Below, piece after piece: positions 60,432 through 64,000 of a DNA stretch of 64,000 bases. Made by a program: the position numbers and the translations under genes. The notes beneath the pieces were generated by a model, which saw only the letters and a list, made by a program, of their open reading frames with translations, was not told where the DNA came from and ran no database searches. The DNA lies in NCBI GenBank assembly GCA_022841245.1, contig JALHRW010000001.1, positions 33,869 to 97,868 on the forward strand, read 5' to 3'. Position 1 is the stretch's first letter. Each line of letters begins with the position of its first letter. The stretch is from Planctomycetota bacterium (lineage in GTDB: Bacteria > Planctomycetota > UBA11346).

Positions 60432-62707
60432 TCATCCCGACTTTCTCCGCGCATGGAGCGAGGAGAGCCGGAGCCGGGGTTTCGCGAGACGGGGACCCTG
60501 GTCACTGGTTCCGGGCAGCGCTACCCCGACCAGTGACGCCGCCACCGCGCAGCCAACGACGCCGTCGAGCCAGTGGTTGTCGAAACCAGTCGGCCGCAGC
60601 TTCCATTCATCAACCTCGCGGCCACGGCCGCTGGTGCGGACCCGGTACTCAGCGGTGAGGTGCTCGGATAGCAGGCGGTGCCGTTCGGGATCATGGCCAT
60701 ACAGCGACAGGCATCCGGGATCGCCCATCGGCACGGCCAGGCGCGCCTGTACGAAGGACTTCCAGTGGTTGGTATCGTGGAGCAGGTGGCGGACGGTGCG
60801 GCGTCCGACGACGGTCGGGATACGCCAGTGATGGCCGACCCGGTCACCGCGCTTGCGCTGATACTCCTGAAACGGCAGCGAAGCGGCGCCGACGAAGCGG
60901 CCGTGGCTGGGCATCACGATCGCGTTGTGCGGTGACTGGCGGCAGAACTGGTACACGACGTCCGTGCTCTGCCCCCAGTTGGCGTCGATGAGCAAACGAT
61001 CGATGGCCATGGTGGCGCCATCATCGCGCTGCCAATTCCGCCCAGCAGATCACCAACGCAGTGCTCCAGCCCAGCATAGATCGCGCCTTCGACCCCGGCG
61101 TCCTTGGTCGCTGCTGCGAGGGTGATGCGCAGATCCCGCAGGGTGAAGTAGGGGCGCCGCTGATCCGGCCAGGTGCCGTAGTCGAGGACGTAACCGGTGA
61201 AGTCATCCTCCCAGGCGCAGACCACCCAGAACAGCGCCTTCTGCTGCACGTCGATGAACGCCGTGATGTGCTGCGCCTGACCGGGCACCTCGGCACGGCC
61301 CAAGCCGTTGAGCTTGGCCGCGATCTGCTCGGCCGTGAGCTCTTCGCCGGTGTCAGCGGTCTCGGGCAGCGGCTCGTTCTGGTACTCGGCGAAGAACGCG
61401 GCTTCGTCTTGCAGCCGCAGGTTCATGGCGTGCTGAATCGCCGACAGCTCATCGTGGTTGTGGCGCGCCGGCCACGCGACCACCGCGTCCGCGTCCATGC
61501 GCTCGCGGTTGGCCAGGTAGTAGGCGGTCGCATCGGCGAGACCGCGGCCAGCGCGCAGGCCGTCAGCGCGGTGCTTGGCGTAGATATCCCACAGCTTCGT
61601 GGCGGTGGGGAAGGCGTAGACCATCTTGGTCCGTTCGCCATTCCACTCCGGGTGCGTGTCTCGATCGAGAATCCGGTCGGCCATGTCGCCGGGCCGGATC
61701 ACGGTGCACGGCATGACGCCGGCAATCTTCTTCCCCGGTCCGGCCAAGCCGAGGACGGCGCCGGCGAGGATGGCCTCACGGTGCTGGCACTGGCTCAGGC
61801 TACGTGCGCTCTCGTCGGTCTGCGGATCATCGAGCACGACCAGGCTCGGGCGTGCGGCCCGGCCGTCAGACCGCTTGAACTTCATGCCGCGAATCCGCCC
61901 GGTGATGCCGGCAACCTTGACGATGGCACCAGAGGCTGGCGAGCCGGGGATCGTTGGCAGGACGATTTCCTTAGCCGTCCAACCGATGTGCGTTCGTTCG
62001 CCGCGGTACAACTGGCCGCCAGCGCGGTGCGGAATGCCCTCCAGGGCGTGGATGGGGAAGACGGCCTCGGGGAAGTCTGCCAGGAGCAGATCGTTGGTTT
62101 CCAGTTCAGTCTTGAGCGACTCGAGCATATCAGCTGCGTGGGCTTCATCGGAACCGATGAGCACGACGAAGTCACGGTGGCCATAGAGCGCCGCCCACAG
62201 GCACCCGATCTCGCAGAGCGACGATTTTCCAAAACCGCGCGGTGTCGCCATCGCGAACAGGCCGCCATGCAGCACGGCCTCCTCGATCTTGGCGATCACC
62301 CGCAGGTGATCATCCGACCAGGGGAGGCAAAACACGCTGGCGAAGTACGCCTCGCAGAAGTTGCGCAGATGACGTTCGCCAGCACCCCGCCGCTCGGGGT
62401 TCACCACCGTTGGCAGGTTGCCGATGTCGCGGCCGGCATCTGACATCTCTCGTTTGCGGTTGGCAGCGGCGGCCCGATGGGCGAGGTAGTCACGCTCCGG
62501 ATCTGCAACGGCTACTGGTGTGGCGAGGCGTTCCGCTACCCAGGCCAGGTAGCGGAAGAGATCGACCGTCCCCCCATCGCCGATCCGTAGCCCGGCCCTG
62601 GCGCGATGTCGACGCAAGCGCAGGTCGTGCAGGGCGACACCCTGCGCGGAGGAGTTGAGCAACCGGACCAGATCGCTGGGCCGCAGATGGCGGAGGTCAC
62701 GCATCAC
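60432..62707 (-). CDS. Terminase large subunit, broken by a frameshift
   Basis: From ATG 62707. Residues 10-60 look like a terminase-small-subunit-type helical module (GTVDLFRYLAWVAERL). The ATPase follows: Walker A ATPRGFGKSS near 155, Walker B LVVLDDP near 285. The nuclease begins with ITAFIDVQQKALFW near 480. Near base 61035 the frame is lost: the product reads LLGGI, then should continue WQRDDGATMAIDRLLIDANW in the next frame, ending at 60432 with EWKLRPTGFDNHWLDG. One extra T in ATTGG would join the two. The nuclease C-terminus is thus intact but out of frame, so packaging is probably lost if the shift is real. Confidence 0.88.
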
Positions 62708-62918
62708 GGTGCCCCTCGCGGCGCGCCAGTTCCTGCAGCATCCAGGCGCCGTAGGCGATGAGGTTGATCGTGCCGTCAGGGTTGGCGGGTGCTCCAGCCG
62801 CTATATCGGCCTTGACGCGCTGGGCGTCCATGTGCCGGGCCCCAGCCCGATGCAGGACTGCGGCAGTCTGATCGAGGCTCAGGCGCGTCAGCCCACTGGC
62901 GCCGGGGTCAGCGCTCAT
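62697..62918 (-). CDS. Small HTH protein before terminase (73 aa)
   Basis: Start ATG 62918; a much longer in-frame start is rejected because it covers low-complexity repeat. It overlaps the terminase start by 11 bp. LSLDQTAAVLHRAGARHMDA followed by GTINLIAYGAWMLQELARRE resembles a terminase-small-subunit-like helical protein, and is similar to the N-terminus of the terminase itself. Probably a DNA-recognition partner for packaging. Confidence 0.65.
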   Translation of the reverse strand: MSADPGASGLTRLSLDQTAAVLHRAGARHMDAQRVKADIAAGAPANPDGTINLIAYGAWMLQELARREGHRDA

Positions 62919-63283
62919 GGCGACACGCGAGGGAACACTGTGCCCAAACTGTCTTACCCCATGCGACTGTTCCCTTGGGCCTTGGCATGCACGGATCGGC
63001 GGGAAGGAACCAAGTTCCCGGTCCATCGATACACTCCGGTAATACCACCGCAGGCGACACCAGGTGGGTATGGGTGGGTAAGGTGGGTAAGTGGGCGGTA
63101 AGTAGGAGATGTAAATATATATCATTATTATACTTACTTACTTTCCCACCTTTCCCACCTTTCCGCCCACCCTCTCGCCCGCACCACCACACCCCCGCGA
63201 GCGCGTGCGCGACCCCTGGGCGGAAAGGTGGGTAAGGTGGGTAAGGGTCTGCGCCCTGTGATGACATGGAGTTACGCATGGAC
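62919..63283. repeat. Iteron-like repeats around an AT-rich core, candidate phage origin
   Basis: No gene is convincing here. GGTGGGTA occurs at 63063-63070, 63073-63080 and 63082-63089, and GGTGGGTAA at 63227-63235 and 63236-63244. Inverted relatives (TTTCCCACC) occur at 63142-63160, and ACTTACCCACC at 63282-63292 and 63301-63311. Between the clusters 63111-63141 is very AT-rich (TAAATATATATCATTATTAT). Repeats flanking an AT-rich stretch next to a replication gene suggest an origin; the G-runs may also form quadruplexes. Confidence 0.62.
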
Positions 63284-64000
63284 TTACCCACCCTGCGGGG
63301 ACTTACCCACCAGGGCGGTAAGTCGGTAGATGGTGCGCGGGCGTCCGCCGCTGTCCTCGAGGTCAGCGACGATCTGCCCGGTCTGGATGAGGTTGGCGAT
63401 CACCTCGTCACGCTCCCGAGCGGGCAGGGCGCGGAGCGCTTTGGAGAACTGCTCCTGGCGGAGCCGCCCGCCCGCCTCCTGGATGGCGCGCAGGGCCCGC
63501 TTCTGGCGCGCGTCGAACTCGCTCTCGTAGACGTGAATGGCGGCCATGGCGAGCATGCGCCGGGTCTGGTGGGCGACGAGTTGCCACGCCCAGGCGACCC
63601 CCGGCTCGGTGATCTCGGGCCGCTCCTGCCGTTGACTGCAGGCGTAGATGAGGGCGAGCCGGCGGACCTTCTCGGCGCCACGCGCCCAGAGAGCCATGCC
63701 CATTTGGTCGCCGTCAGCCTCGCGCTCGGCGTAGTGGCGGTCGGCCTCGGCCCGGATCTGGCGCAGGAGGTCGGCGGCAGCTGGTGTAGCCGGCACGATC
63801 ACCGGCGACGGATGTACGAGGCCCAGGTTCGCCCCGGCGACCGGCGCGAAGGCGGCCCAGGCGCGCGCGATGACCAGGATCGGCTCCGGTACGTCCTGCG
63901 TGGTCGCTTCCTGCCCGGTGCCGCGCCGTCCCGCCTCCAGCACCAGCATGCGAGCGAAGAAGCCGTTGGAGAGCATCTTGGACGACAGTGATTCGTAGAA
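63284..64000 (-). CDS. DUF3987-type replicative helicase/primase-like protein, N-terminus beyond window
   Basis: Open from the right edge to a stop at 63284, about 238 residues of the C-terminal part. The visible sequence begins FYESLSSKMLSNGFFARMLV, matching the DUF3987/YfjI-type C-lobe (FYxSLxxKMLxNGxxAR), then ARGAEKVRRLALIYACSQ, VAWAWQLVAHQTRRMLAM and a winged-helix end (QEQFSKALRALPARERD, RTIYRLT). Such proteins combine helicase-like and primase functions in phage and plasmid replication. The catalytic part lies outside the window. Confidence 0.8.
   Translation of the reverse strand, partial: FYESLSSKMLSNGFFARMLVLEAGRRGTGQEATTQDVPEPILVIARAWAAFAPVAGANLGLVHPSPVIVPATPAAADLLRQIRAEADRHYAEREADGDQMGMALWARGAEKVRRLALIYACSQRQERPEITEPGVAWAWQLVAHQTRRMLAMAAIHVYESEFDARQKRALRAIQEAGGRLRQEQFSKALRALPARERDEVIANLIQTGQIVADLEDSGGRPRTIYRLTALVGKSPQGG

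Larger units (their letters stand above)
46700..64000 (-). mobile_element. Prophage, left end inside window, right end beyond it
   Basis: All genes from 46758 to the right edge lie on the minus strand in standard siphophage order (replication, terminase, portal, capsid, head completion, tail tube, chaperone, tape measure, distal tail), mostly coupled by 1-17 bp overlaps. No integrase is visible, so the right boundary and attachment sites are not defined. The left boundary is approximate. Confidence 0.9.

Noticed and set aside
60990-61060. Programmed frameshift in terminase
   Set aside because: No slippery heptamer; restoring one T explains the break, and similar one-base losses occur in other phage genes.
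62908-63291. 127-codon frame with Tyr/Pro repeats
   Set aside because: It is created by translating the iteron repeats; no ribosome site or homology.

Overview
The window is GC-rich chromosomal DNA from a bacterium that is most likely a member of the PVC group (Verrucomicrobiota, Lentisphaerota or Planctomycetota). This is inferred from three traits: a pseudopilin cassette of the kind described as the 'Verru_Chthon cassette', an H-X9-DG type pseudopilin, and an ECF sigma factor fused to a membrane anchor and a very large C-terminal region. No rRNA, tRNA or CRISPR array was seen.

Layout. 1-5975 (minus strand) is a tight operon: LacI regulator, M24 peptidase/creatinase-like protein, NodB-type deacetylase, mutarotase-like protein, MFS transporter, a tiny exported protein, and an exported carbohydrate-binding-like protein that runs off the left edge. 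6050-11641 (plus) is a divergent operon whose genes are coupled by 4-bp ATGA overlaps: a CBM9-like/esterase lipoprotein, two exported glutamine-amidotransferase-like paralogues, and an H-X9-DG pseudopilin. 22792-11642 (minus) is a six-gene operon: five pseudopilin-type proteins (G-, H-, I-, J- and K-like) and a membrane pseudokinase with leucine-rich repeats. It faces a second LacI gene at 22895. Its promoter region shares a 14-bp operator core with the region upstream of a giant fn3-rich surface protein at 25672. 25672-38548 (plus) holds that surface protein, a 1738-residue GH2-type glycosidase, small exported paralogues, the scar of a duplicated cassette, and a second candidate glycosidase. 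38549-46417 holds an IS3 scrap, a membrane-tethered ECF sigma factor with a secreted partner (this pair lies between two 75-bp direct repeats), and a large transglutaminase-like/TPR protein.

46758-64000 is a prophage read entirely on the minus strand. From right to left: DUF3987-type replication protein (cut by the edge), origin-like iterons, small HTH protein, terminase, connector, portal, major capsid, head completion, holin-like, tail fibre/collar, tail tube, -1 frameshift chaperone, lipoprotein, tape measure, distal tail proteins. At least three prophage genes (terminase, capsid, left-most gene) are broken by apparent one-base losses, while the much longer host genes are open throughout. 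The prophage is therefore probably decaying, or its consensus is poor.

Taken together, the host part reads as a polysaccharide-responsive locus: LacI sensors, extracellular glycosidases, esterase and deacetylase, an uptake permease, and a pseudopilus-like surface structure that appears to share an operator with the secreted proteins. That functional link is inference; the gene order, overlaps and operator repeats are visible in the sequence.
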